Below, in pieces: positions 25,765-34,938 of a DNA stretch of 64,000 bases. Origin of the DNA: Chloroflexota bacterium (GTDB lineage: Bacteria; Chloroflexota; Anaerolineae; Anaerolineales; Anaerolineaceae); the NCBI GenBank assembly GCA_016838895.1, contig JAEKNU010000019.1:1-64000 (forward strand). Direction: 5' to 3'. Under the pieces are notes generated by a model, which did not search any database, was not told where the DNA came from, and saw nothing but the letters and a program-made list of their open reading frames with translations. Made by a program: the position numbers and the translations under genes. The first letter of the stretch is position 1. Each line of letters opens with the position of its first letter.

Positions 25765-27923
25765 TGGAAAAGAAAACATTTTTTGAAAAAGAAGCATATC
25801 TGATAACGATATTAATTTTCATTCCATTCTTTACTTATGCAAGTTTCCTAACGATGTTCATCTTTCCAAAAGGGGCACAATTTTCTGATTACACAATTTC
25901 GCATTATCCAAATTTGATATATTTGAAGAATTCCATTAGTTCTGGTTTTGGGGTTCCATTATGGAATACTCAAATATTGTCTGGCTTTCCAAACATCGCT
26001 AATCCATTATCTGGCATCTGGTATCCTGGAAATTGGATTTCAATTTTGTTTCCGTTACCATTAGGCACACATATTGTTACAGTATTTCATCTCATTGGTG
26101 CTGGTATTGGTATGTATTTATTACTGAGACAAAAGGGTATGACTACATACGCAGCCTTCTTTGGTGGGTTGGCTTTTCAACTAATGCCAAAATTGTTTAC
26201 GCACTATGCAGCTGGACATATATCAATGGTGCAGGCCATAACCTGGACGCCATGGGTATTATTGCTTCAATATCTGCGTATTAGCAGCACCTCTACGAAA
26301 AGACACTATCGATTTTTGATATCGGCCATTTATGCTTTAGTGATTTTGTGCGATATACGTTGGACAGCCTATCTATTTATTATTGACGCTGTGTTTTTCA
26401 TACAATATCTCATTAAAAACAAACGATTCGCTGCCAGGGAGATTCTTAAACAAGCCACTGGATGGATATCACAAATACTGGTGAGTATCCCATTAACAGC
26501 ATTCTTTTTAGTTCCTTTTTTTGAATATCTTCAATTGACAGACAGAAATCTACTTGATGCCAATGATATTCTGAATTATTCCTTACCAATTGCAAAAATT
26601 ATCGGATTGGTCGTTCCTGACATGGGGGGATATGCTGAGTATGTGGTTTATACAGGATTGGCAATATGGGTTGCTTTCCTGGGCATTTTTACAATCAAGG
26701 AAATGAGGAAAAAGTACTGGTGGTTCTTTGTTTTTCTGGGATTATGTTTTCTCTTCAGTTTTGGAAGTTCCCTCCCTGGCATGCAATGGATTGCCTCTAT
26801 TCCCGGAATGAATTTACTGCGTGCACCAAGTCGTATGTATTTCTTGATTTCGTTTTGCTTCATTTATCTTGCATCGGATTATTTAAGTACAATTCAATAT
26901 GCTGAAAATTCCAGAAAAGCGGTAAATCTATTACCCCAATTTTTTACTTTGTTATTCGCCAGTGCGATGATGGGGATCATAATTTACTCAGGAGATATAT
27001 TAATCTCAGATTTTTATTGGCCTGTAGTTATCAGCGGCATATTGTTCTTCCTATACATACTGAGAAAATATTTTATCAGTACACGAGTGTTTTTTCAATT
27101 TTCGATCGTAATTTTAGCAATCATTGATTTAACGGTGGTGAATAATTCCCAATACGATAGTTATTCCATGCAAACGGTATTAAATCAAAATACAGCATTG
27201 TACGAGCTTGTTTCTCCGAATGAGACAGAGAATTATCGTATATATTCACCTTCATATAGTATTGAACAGCATTTGGCAGCTAGTCATGGCATATCACTTG
27301 CTGATGGCGTTGATCCCCTACACTTAGTATCATATGCACAATTCATGGAGAAGGCAACTGGGGTTAAACAAGATACATATAGCGTTACAATCCCGTCCTA
27401 TCCGTTGGGAAATCCAAAAACGGACAATATTGATGCTACTCTGAATAGTAAAATATTGGGTCAATTAAATGTAAAATACGTCGTTTCAGATTTCCCGATT
27501 GAGCAATTGGACTTTACGGAAATCGCTTTGCTTGAAGGGAAGTACATTTATGCGAACAAGAATTATTTGCCTCGAGCTTGGGTGGAAAACAATGGAAACA
27601 AATTGATAGAACTTGTGGGAAATATTCAGATATTATCAGATCAAATTATTATCGATGCACAAGGTCCAGGTGAACTTGTCATCTCCGAAATTATGTATCC
27701 TGGTTGGCAAGCTGTAGTAAATGGGAAAAAAGTAGAAATTAATACGGCGCATGATATTTTGCGCGCAGTCCCTTTGCAAGATGGCGGAAACCATATTGTC
27801 ATGGAATATAAACCCATGTCATTGATCATCGGTATTGTTATTAGTATATTGACAGTATTGATCAGATTGTTTGTCGTTATTAATAAGAAACATTTACGAG
27901 GATTACAGCAGGTTGATGAATAA
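25761..27923 (+). CDS. YfhO-like membrane protein B
   Basis: A 720-aa protein with a dozen or so membrane helices and a C-terminal extracytoplasmic beta domain. The motif VPLWNTQILSGFPNIANP followed by WYPGNW near residue 60 is typical of YfhO-like proteins, which in Firmicutes are linked to glycosylation of lipoteichoic acid. The tail has YPGWQAVVNGKKVEIN and GGNHIVMEYKP, also family features. It overlaps gene A by 4 nt (ATGA). Confidence 0.75.
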   Translation: MMEKKTFFEKEAYLITILIFIPFFTYASFLTMFIFPKGAQFSDYTISHYPNLIYLKNSISSGFGVPLWNTQILSGFPNIANPLSGIWYPGNWISILFPLPLGTHIVTVFHLIGAGIGMYLLLRQKGMTTYAAFFGGLAFQLMPKLFTHYAAGHISMVQAITWTPWVLLLQYLRISSTSTKRHYRFLISAIYALVILCDIRWTAYLFIIDAVFFIQYLIKNKRFAAREILKQATGWISQILVSIPLTAFFLVPFFEYLQLTDRNLLDANDILNYSLPIAKIIGLVVPDMGGYAEYVVYTGLAIWVAFLGIFTIKEMRKKYWWFFVFLGLCFLFSFGSSLPGMQWIASIPGMNLLRAPSRMYFLISFCFIYLASDYLSTIQYAENSRKAVNLLPQFFTLLFASAMMGIIIYSGDILISDFYWPVVISGILFFLYILRKYFISTRVFFQFSIVILAIIDLTVVNNSQYDSYSMQTVLNQNTALYELVSPNETENYRIYSPSYSIEQHLAASHGISLADGVDPLHLVSYAQFMEKATGVKQDTYSVTIPSYPLGNPKTDNIDATLNSKILGQLNVKYVVSDFPIEQLDFTEIALLEGKYIYANKNYLPRAWVENNGNKLIELVGNIQILSDQIIIDAQGPGELVISEIMYPGWQAVVNGKKVEINTAHDILRAVPLQDGGNHIVMEYKPMSLIIGIVISILTVLIRLFVVINKKHLRGLQQVDE

Positions 27924-29517
27924 GAAAAAAGAAAGCAAATGGTATTTTTGGTTGGCAATTATTGTTATAGTATTTGTTTTGTTGCCCTATTTATATGGCT
28001 ACGTCATACAAACAGATAATATGCGGTTTTCGGGATCGTTTATTGGTGTAGACGACCAAAATTCCTATTTGGCTAAAATGCGTCGGGGTTATGAAGGAGA
28101 TTGGATGTTTATAACTCCATACAGTACATTTCCACAAACTGGCGTTTTCATGTATATGCCATTTATTTTGTTGGGAAAGCTTGCTGGGGGAAACTCAATC
28201 ATCGAGCAAATGCATTTTCTCTTGCTATTGATGCGTATAGCCAGCATTATATTATATATTTATTCCTTGAAAACTTTTTTCTCTTCATTTTTAAAGGATG
28301 AAAAAAATATTAAATTCTCCATGATTATTGGTATATTTGGAGGTGGGTTAGGCACCTTAAGTATTTTTGGATATGAAAGTTTATGGAATCACCGATTACC
28401 GTTAGAATTTTATTCACCTGAAGCATTCAGTTTTTTGGCTATGTTAACATTACCCCACATTATTATTGCTAGAGCATTTCTATTATTAGCGATTTCTACG
28501 TGGCTGGGAAAGAAATCAGTCAGCATCAATAACCGAAAATTCCGTTATGAGATTGTAACAGGCATATACGGTATGTTTATATTTTTATTTCAACCGATAA
28601 CATTTTTGATATTGTTACTGTTTATTTTGCTAGATATGTTATTGAAAATGGCAACTTCATTAATAAAGTTAAATTGGAATATATTTAAAACAGTTAAAGA
28701 AAATAAATTGAGCATTACTTCGGTATTGCTGTTATTCACAGCATTGTCTCCCATTATTTTTTATAATGCAAATCTTCTTTTTCTCAATCCATTTGTAAAG
28801 GCATGGGGTAAACAAAATATATTAACTACACCTCCGCCAGGTGATTATTTCTTGGCTTATTCCCCAATATTTATACTGATCATTATTGGCATTGTTAAAA
28901 GCAAACATAAATACAGAGAATTAATGGTCTTTGGATTATGGATTATATTAAGCTTTATATTGATTTATTTGCCTTTGAGTATTCAGAGACGCTTCATTGA
29001 AGGGACCTGGATATTTTTAGTCCTTTTCGCAGCAATCGGTTTACAGACAATTGAAAAAGCACAAATAAAAACAATTGCGTTGCGCGTAGCATATACAATC
29101 ATGTTATTGCCATCATTATTTTTATTTACTGGAAGTGTTTTGCAGATTCAATCAAAGCCAGAACACATATTTGTAAATCAAAGTAAATTAGATGTCTATG
29201 GGTTTATTGAAAAAACTTTTATAAACGGGGACATACTATTTGCAGATCACGAAATAAGTAATGAAATCCCGGTCTGGTCTTCTATGAAAACAATTGTAGG
29301 ACAAGGACCTGAAAGCATAGACGAAAAGAAATATCTGAAAATATATGAAGATGTCCTAAACGAAAAAGAGGATGAATCATCTATTTATGCCATGTTCTAC
29401 GAACAGCAAGTTAGAGGTTATATTATTGAAAATAAAGCAGTAGATATATTTTCAGAATGTGACAAAATTTTCCAAAATGACACATACACTGTATGCAGAG
29501 TCGTCCAAAATGAATAA
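27916..29517 (+). CDS. Polytopic membrane protein A', paralogue of A
   Basis: A 533-aa protein with about 10-11 helices. The first-loop motif reads FSGSFIGVDDQNSYLAKM, then RGYEGDWMF, aligning with protein A. The charged C-terminal tail is of similar size. The ATG at 27916 overlaps the stop of gene B by 8 nt (ATGAATAA) and has AGG upstream; the longer frame from 27871 would overlap by 53 nt. Confidence 0.65.
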   Translation: MNKKKESKWYFWLAIIVIVFVLLPYLYGYVIQTDNMRFSGSFIGVDDQNSYLAKMRRGYEGDWMFITPYSTFPQTGVFMYMPFILLGKLAGGNSIIEQMHFLLLLMRIASIILYIYSLKTFFSSFLKDEKNIKFSMIIGIFGGGLGTLSIFGYESLWNHRLPLEFYSPEAFSFLAMLTLPHIIIARAFLLLAISTWLGKKSVSINNRKFRYEIVTGIYGMFIFLFQPITFLILLLFILLDMLLKMATSLIKLNWNIFKTVKENKLSITSVLLLFTALSPIIFYNANLLFLNPFVKAWGKQNILTTPPPGDYFLAYSPIFILIIIGIVKSKHKYRELMVFGLWIILSFILIYLPLSIQRRFIEGTWIFLVLFAAIGLQTIEKAQIKTIALRVAYTIMLLPSLFLFTGSVLQIQSKPEHIFVNQSKLDVYGFIEKTFINGDILFADHEISNEIPVWSSMKTIVGQGPESIDEKKYLKIYEDVLNEKEDESSIYAMFYEQQVRGYIIENKAVDIFSECDKIFQNDTYTVCRVVQNE

Positions 29518-31801
29518 ACGTCAGGCATATTTCATTGTTTTTATCATACCAATAGTATTATTTTTGCGAGAAATTATCTTAGGTAAATCTATCTTTTGGG
29601 GATTACCTATTTTACAATTCTATCCATGGCGGGAAATTGCCTTTGATCAAATTATGAATGGCTATTTGCCTTTATGGAATTCATATAACGGATTTGGCAC
29701 ACCACTTTTTGCGAACTATCAATCTGCCTTGGCTTATCCAGCTACCTGGATTATTTTTATCTTTTATATAGTGGGAGAATTACAAGGGTTGGTTTGGGGA
29801 CATCTCCTAGTGAATTTACTGCACATCATGTTTAGCGCAATTGGTATTTTAAAAATTTGCGAAGACAGAGGAATTAGTTTCACAGGGGCAACAATAAGTG
29901 CTTTAAGTTTTTCATTAAGTACATACATACTTGCCAGGTTTGGTTTTTTCAGCATGATTTGGACCGTTGCCTGGTTTTCATGGGTATTTTTGTATACATC
30001 GAGGTTAAGCCGATCTGGAATTGTCAGTAAAAATGTAATCAAATTATCAGTAACAATTTCATTAATGCTACTTGCTGGACATGCACAGTTAAGTTGGTAT
30101 ATTTTGTTGTTTTGTTTCCTCTATTTACTATTCAATTTCCGAAAACCAGTCAAGGGTTGGCTGACAATGATCAGTCAATTTGTTATCAGTAATTTGATGG
30201 CTATTGCATTATCAGCAATACAATTGTTGCCTACTGCTGCTTTATTGATGCATTCTCAGCGCAGCAGTGCTGTTTCAAGTTCAACTGCAATGACGTATTC
30301 ATTCTGGCCCTGGCATTTCCTGAATCTATTGAATCCCAATTTATTTGGACATCCAAGTGTTGGTGATTATTGGGGGTATGGTGCTTTTTGGGAGGATGCT
30401 ATTTATATGGGCTTATTACCGGCATTGTTAGCAATTGCATCCATCATTTTGTATTTCAGAAATATAGAGCAGTATAAATTGTCTAAAATAGAAATAATAT
30501 TTTTCTGGACGATTAGTTTTTGTGCGATAATATTTGCTCTAGGTGATAATATAACAGTATTCCCATGGCTTTATACTTATATACCAACATTTGACATGTT
30601 TAATGCACCAGCACGATATATGGTGTGGTTTGTCTTTTCTTTTTCAATTTTAGCTGGGAGTACATTTGATCAGTGGCGTAAACCAGAGAAAAAAGTGTTG
30701 TATTGGGTGCGTTTAGGCACTGCTGGGGGCTTTGCAATCGGTATTGGTGCATTCCTCATGCTTTTGAGTAAAACCCCTGTAAAACCCACTTTTATTGAGG
30801 CGTCATTTCAAATTAGTTTATTAATTACCCTTGTTGGAATTTTATATTTACTAAATCCAATTTCTGAAAATGTTCCTGCAAATACCAAAGCTGTGAAAGT
30901 ATGGGGCTATGGTGTGGTGTTTTTGGTGATTGTTGATCTTTTATTTATCAATTTTGGAAAGACACCTGTCAGGCCAGTTTTCGAGATTGATTCCTTTAGA
31001 TCTGAACACAATTCGTCAGAAAGACGTGTATATATGCTTGAATCCGATGCCTATATATTCAGGTATGATACTTTGTTAAATTTTGATGATTATTCAAATT
31101 CATTGACCGCAGAAGAATTATCCAGAAGTTTGCTGAGTAATGTAAATATTTTTCAAAGAGTAATCAGTTTGAATAATTTTGAACCAATGCGAATCGCTAC
31201 TTTCGACGAATTTATCGAAGAGATCAACCAATTGCCAACTGAGCATAAAAAAAAGATTCTAGCGAATCATAGTGTCAATCAATTATTAATTTACAATGAA
31301 AATAATTCTAAGGAAGTTGATATTCTATCAATAGATGCATTGGAGCCTATTCAAATTTATTCTACTTACAATACTGCATCATCAATAGGCAATTATCTGG
31401 AAAATAGCAAACAAATGCCATGTGTATATTTATTGAATGCTGAATATAAATCGTTAGATGCATCTATTCAAAATTGCGAAAAAATTGATGCAACACTTTC
31501 AAATCTCATATGGCAGGGAAATACGATTTCCTTTACGATAGATACACCTGCAAATGGTTGGATATTGATCAATGACAATTATGATACTGGTTGGAAAGCA
31601 AAAATTGACAACAAAAATGTTAAAGTTTTGTTGTCAAATGGATTTGTAAAGGCAGTTCATATATCTGAAGGAAAACATGAAGTAAAATTATTTTACTTAC
31701 CAGATAGTTTCGTTTTTGGTGCAATAATTTCTTTGGTTTCTTTGATTTTGGTGAGTATACTAACTTATAGACAATTTCGGAATAGCAACGTTGAGGAGTA
31801 A
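29510..31801 (+). CDS. YfhO-like membrane protein B', paralogue of B
   Basis: A 763-aa protein with many membrane helices. LPLWNSYNGFGTPLFANYQS and AYPATWI near residues 50-80 match YfhO-like proteins, as does the tail DTGWKAKIDNKNVKV with GKHEVKLFYLP before the last helix. It overlaps gene A' by the same 8-nt ATGAATAA junction. MoxR follows after 3 nt with a GAGGAG ribosome site located inside the end of this gene. Confidence 0.75.
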   Translation: MNKRQAYFIVFIIPIVLFLREIILGKSIFWGLPILQFYPWREIAFDQIMNGYLPLWNSYNGFGTPLFANYQSALAYPATWIIFIFYIVGELQGLVWGHLLVNLLHIMFSAIGILKICEDRGISFTGATISALSFSLSTYILARFGFFSMIWTVAWFSWVFLYTSRLSRSGIVSKNVIKLSVTISLMLLAGHAQLSWYILLFCFLYLLFNFRKPVKGWLTMISQFVISNLMAIALSAIQLLPTAALLMHSQRSSAVSSSTAMTYSFWPWHFLNLLNPNLFGHPSVGDYWGYGAFWEDAIYMGLLPALLAIASIILYFRNIEQYKLSKIEIIFFWTISFCAIIFALGDNITVFPWLYTYIPTFDMFNAPARYMVWFVFSFSILAGSTFDQWRKPEKKVLYWVRLGTAGGFAIGIGAFLMLLSKTPVKPTFIEASFQISLLITLVGILYLLNPISENVPANTKAVKVWGYGVVFLVIVDLLFINFGKTPVRPVFEIDSFRSEHNSSERRVYMLESDAYIFRYDTLLNFDDYSNSLTAEELSRSLLSNVNIFQRVISLNNFEPMRIATFDEFIEEINQLPTEHKKKILANHSVNQLLIYNENNSKEVDILSIDALEPIQIYSTYNTASSIGNYLENSKQMPCVYLLNAEYKSLDASIQNCEKIDATLSNLIWQGNTISFTIDTPANGWILINDNYDTGWKAKIDNKNVKVLLSNGFVKAVHISEGKHEVKLFYLPDSFVFGAIISLVSLILVSILTYRQFRNSNVEE

Positions 31802-31804
31802 CCC

Positions 31805-32758
31805 ATGACTATTGATGTGCAATCTCTTTTCAATACAATTACTAAATTGAAGGACAATCTTGGGAAAGTGATTATTGGCAAGGACAGAAGTATTGATCTG
31901 GTTATTGTCGGATTACTTTGTCAGGGGCATCTATTGATAGATGACGTACCGGGTGTTGGAAAAACTGTTTTAGCCAGGTCACTCGCAAAATCGATTGATT
32001 GCGAATTTAAAAGAATTCAATTTACGCCAGATATGCTTCCCAGTGATTTGACTGGTGTATCCATCTATAATCAAAAAAACAATGAATTTGAATTTAAATC
32101 TGGTCCTTTGTTTGCCCAAATTGTATTGGCAGATGAGATAAACCGAGCTACACCAAAAACACAATCGGCATTGTTGGAAGTGATGGAAGAAAGGCAAATT
32201 ACCGTAGATGGCATTAGCTATACTCTTGAAGCACCATTCATGGTATTGGCTACACAAAATCCAATCGAATACGAAGGGACATTTCCACTACCAGAAGCAC
32301 AACTTGATCGATTTTTAATGCGATTTCGTATGGGATATCCATCACTGACTACCGAAATAAATATTCTCTCTATGCAGCAATTGTCACATCCTATTGATTC
32401 TATTTCATCGGTTTTGAATCTTGCTGATATTCGTGTAGCACAAGAGCAAATTAAGCAAGTACATATTTCGGATGCTGTAAAGCGGTATATTGTTGAAATA
32501 TCAAGAGCAACACGAGAACATGAAGATGTGTATTTAGGTGCCAGCCCTCGTGGCAGTTTGGGTTTGCTTCGGACTGCTCAGGCTAGAGCAATTCTTGAGC
32601 AGAGAGAATATGTGATTCCTGATGACGTAAAAGATCTTGCAATCCCTGTTTTAGCTCATCGTGTTGTTGTACAACCATCTGCCAGAATTCAGGAAATCAA
32701 ACCGGAAACAATCATTGAAGAGATATTAAAAACTGTCCCTGTACCGATGCAATCCTGA
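31805..32758 (+). CDS. MoxR family AAA+ ATPase
   Basis: A 317-aa cytosolic ATPase that remodels or activates partner proteins, usually with von Willebrand or DUF58 partners. Walker A is [10 protein letters not shown] near 48, Walker B/DExx is [14 protein letters not shown] near 110, followed by [12 protein letters not shown] and sensor [11 protein letters not shown], with an arginine finger region [14 protein letters not shown] precedes the ATG. It is directly followed by a DUF58 gene, the standard arrangement. Confidence 0.93.
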   Translation: MTIDVQSLFNTITKLKDNLGKVIIGKDRSIDLVIVGLLCQGHLLIDDVPGVGKTVLARSLAKSIDCEFKRIQFTPDMLPSDLTGVSIYNQKNNEFEFKSGPLFAQIVLADEINRATPKTQSALLEVMEERQITVDGISYTLEAPFMVLATQNPIEYEGTFPLPEAQLDRFLMRFRMGYPSLTTEINILSMQQLSHPIDSISSVLNLADIRVAQEQIKQVHISDAVKRYIVEISRATREHEDVYLGASPRGSLGLLRTAQARAILEQREYVIPDDVKDLAIPVLAHRVVVQPSARIQEIKPETIIEEILKTVPVPMQS

Positions 32759-32759
32759 T

Positions 32760-34025
32760 ATGAAAATTCGTAAAACGTTTTGGGTATTCTTGTTTATATT
32801 GTTAATTGCATATTTAGCAGGAAAGCAATTTGAATTCCAATTGATTAATAAATTAATCTATGCAATTTTAGTACAAATTATCATTGCATGGTTTTGGGCC
32901 AGGATGTCATTAAACGGTATTAAATTTAAGCGATCGGCAAGAAGTTATAGAAAAGAAACCGGAGAGATTTTTGAAGAAAGATTCCGTGTTGAAAATGCTT
33001 CAAAATATCTAAAATCCTGGATTGAATTAATCGACCAATCAGATTTACCAGGCAATAATGGTTCTCGCATTATGGCATGGATTGGGCGGAGAGAGCTTCG
33101 CAATTACTCAGCATATACCCTATTAACAAAAAGGGGAAAATATAATTTATGCCCTACATCAGTAAAATCTGGCGATCCATTTGGGTTTTTTGAAAAATCT
33201 ATGGCTGTTGACGAGCCACAAAGTTTGCTTGTTTTGCCAGTGGGCTATAAAATTTGTCATTTTCCATTACCTGTCGGATATTTACCAGGAGGAAAATCGA
33301 TTCGCAAAAAGACCACTGCAATTACGCCACACGCTTCGGGGATTCGCGAATATTTGCCTGGCGATTCGTTGAATCGAATTCACTGGAAGAAATCTGCACA
33401 AAGAGGGCACTTGATCTCAAAGGAATTTGAAGAAGATCCCCAATCTGATGTGTGGATTATTTTGGATAGTCAGAGAATTGCTCATACAAATGTTATAGAA
33501 GAAGAAATTAAAACGATTGATGGACCTTTGTGGAGTATGAAGAAAAATTCTGCATACTCGCTTCCCTGTGATACATATGAATATGCAGTTAGTATTGCAG
33601 CAACATTATCAGATTACTTTATCCGCATTGGGCAAGGTGTTGGTTTTCATAATTATGGTAAACAGTCATTATTAATCCCGCCGGAGAAAGGATACCGTCA
33701 ATTGCAAAAGATTCTTGAAACATTGGCGTTTGTAAATGCAGATGGCGAAAACTCATTGATAGCAACAATTACCGGCTATATTCAGCAAATCACCCCGGGT
33801 AGTCTGGTGATTATCATTTCAACCCAATTATCAGATGGATTAGACCTTACTGCTGCATACCTTAAATTAAGAAAGATATCTCCATATTATCTGTTACTGG
33901 AAAATTCGACTTTCACAGATAAAATTGAAAGCAATCCGGATATTCGTGTTGAATTTCAAAAAATGGGAGTAGCAAATAAAAGTATTTGTTTTGGAGACTC
34001 AATTTCATCAATTTTGGAACAATAA
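32760..34025 (+). CDS. DUF58 domain protein
   Basis: A 421-aa protein with one or two N-terminal membrane helices (residues 5-50), a beta-rich middle, and the DUF58 core GIREYLPGDSLNRIHWKKSAQRG near 200 followed by a degenerate von Willebrand-like fold (VWIILDSQ). DUF58 proteins act with MoxR ATPases, with which this gene is coupled (1-nt gap). The transglutaminase gene that often completes this trio is not adjacent. It ends 2 nt from the convergent receiver gene. Confidence 0.88.
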   Translation: MKIRKTFWVFLFILLIAYLAGKQFEFQLINKLIYAILVQIIIAWFWARMSLNGIKFKRSARSYRKETGEIFEERFRVENASKYLKSWIELIDQSDLPGNNGSRIMAWIGRRELRNYSAYTLLTKRGKYNLCPTSVKSGDPFGFFEKSMAVDEPQSLLVLPVGYKICHFPLPVGYLPGGKSIRKKTTAITPHASGIREYLPGDSLNRIHWKKSAQRGHLISKEFEEDPQSDVWIILDSQRIAHTNVIEEEIKTIDGPLWSMKKNSAYSLPCDTYEYAVSIAATLSDYFIRIGQGVGFHNYGKQSLLIPPEKGYRQLQKILETLAFVNADGENSLIATITGYIQQITPGSLVIIISTQLSDGLDLTAAYLKLRKISPYYLLLENSTFTDKIESNPDIRVEFQKMGVANKSICFGDSISSILEQ

Positions 34026-34027
34026 CA

Positions 34028-34384
34028 TTAATTTTGCTTTACTTTTGATAATAGTTCATCAGGCATATATGGTTTTAACAAAAAGTCGTTTGCTCCTGCA
34101 TTAATACATTCATCTTTCAAATCTGATCCAGAAGTCATAATCACTTTTGTAAGATGATTTAGAACCCGTTCTTCACGGAGTGTTTTTATTAAGGTAAGGC
34201 CATTATTCTGTTTTAGATTTACATCCATTAAAATAACATCAGGTTGATTTTCAAGAATTATTTTCTTTATGGATTCATAATGAAAATCTTGCGGTAAATG
34301 ACACTTTATTCCCTCAATATCAAAAAGAATCGTTAATAGATTTGCAGTTTGGGTATCATCTTCGATTAATAAAATTGAATTCAT
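34028..34384 (-). CDS. Orphan response-regulator receiver
   Basis: A 118-aa single-domain CheY-like receiver. The acidic pair EDD is at residues 8-10, the phospho-acceptor Asp54 in VILMDVNL, the switch threonine/serine in VIMTSGS and the lysine in FLLKPYMP. There is no output domain and no histidine kinase nearby. The ATG at 34384 fits the fold; an upstream ATG at 34399 adds five residues. It starts 19 nt after the tRNA-Arg 3' end on the same strand. Confidence 0.85.
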   Translation of the reverse strand: MNSILLIEDDTQTANLLTILFDIEGIKCHLPQDFHYESIKKIILENQPDVILMDVNLKQNNGLTLIKTLREERVLNHLTKVIMTSGSDLKDECINAGANDFLLKPYMPDELLSKVKQN

Positions 34385-34403
34385 TATTGCTCGATTCATA
34401 GTA

Positions 34404-34479
34404 TGGCACCCCCGGTGGGATTCGAACCCACAACAATCGGATTAGAAGTCCGGTGCTCTGTCCGTTGAGCTACGGGGGT
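34404..34479 (-). tRNA. tRNA-Arg (anticodon UCU)
   Basis: A complete 76-nt cloverleaf on the minus strand. The acceptor stem is ACCCCCG / CGGGGGT, the D-arm GCTC...GAGC, the anticodon loop CTTCTAA with TCT, and the T-arm has GGTTCGAAT. The 3' CCA is encoded in the DNA. It reads AGA (and AGG by wobble) arginine codons. It sits between two protein genes on the same strand. Confidence 0.97.
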
Positions 34480-34492
34480 ATTATTTGTGCCT

Positions 34493-34927
34493 TTACTGTT
34501 GTATTGGCCGTATGCCCTTATATACTCTTGGTCCCGCTAATGTTCGAAGTATTGTTTGAGCAGGGCGGTTTATTTTATCAGATAATTCATTTGATGTCAT
34601 CGGTCGATTTCCATTAATAATTAATAATCGAAAAACTGTATCAACTATTGTTGTGTTCGGTGTTATAAAATTCTCCTGTTTTGCACAATGACTAATTAAT
34701 ATATGTTGGAGACCATCTATTTTTGAAATTTCGCCGGTTTGCATATCAATCAAGTCATACAATAGCTCCTCTTCTAAGTCAGAGAATTGTTCCTGGTGCT
34801 CATCACATAGACAACTATGCAAATATACTCTCCAATTGTTATCGTGCTTTTTCCACCAATCAAAGTCGATTGAAATTGGAGAATTGACTGAGGGTTTGAT
34901 TAGACTGTGTTTTTTTTCTTCAACCAC
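34493..34927 (-). CDS. Unknown protein paired with the 522-aa protein
   Basis: A 144-aa protein I do not recognise. The first half is acidic with a WWKKH motif and two cysteines (SCLCDEH). The C-terminal 50 residues look like a winged-helix (TVFRLLIINGNRPMTSNELS, then RPAQTILRTLAGPRVYKGI). The start is GTG with a strong GGAGGGG site. It begins 11 nt after its partner gene at 34.9-36.5 kb, so both are probably made together. DNA binding is inferred from the helix pattern only. Confidence 0.65.
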   Translation of the reverse strand: MVEEKKHSLIKPSVNSPISIDFDWWKKHDNNWRVYLHSCLCDEHQEQFSDLEEELLYDLIDMQTGEISKIDGLQHILISHCAKQENFITPNTTIVDTVFRLLIINGNRPMTSNELSDKINRPAQTILRTLAGPRVYKGIRPIQQ

Positions 34928-34938
34928 GAAAACCCCTC

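Noticed and set aside
24244-31801. Membrane-protein genes considered as horizontally acquired
   Set aside because: The region is somewhat more AT-rich, but membrane proteins bias codons toward T-rich hydrophobic residues, and no mobile elements or att-like repeats flank it.
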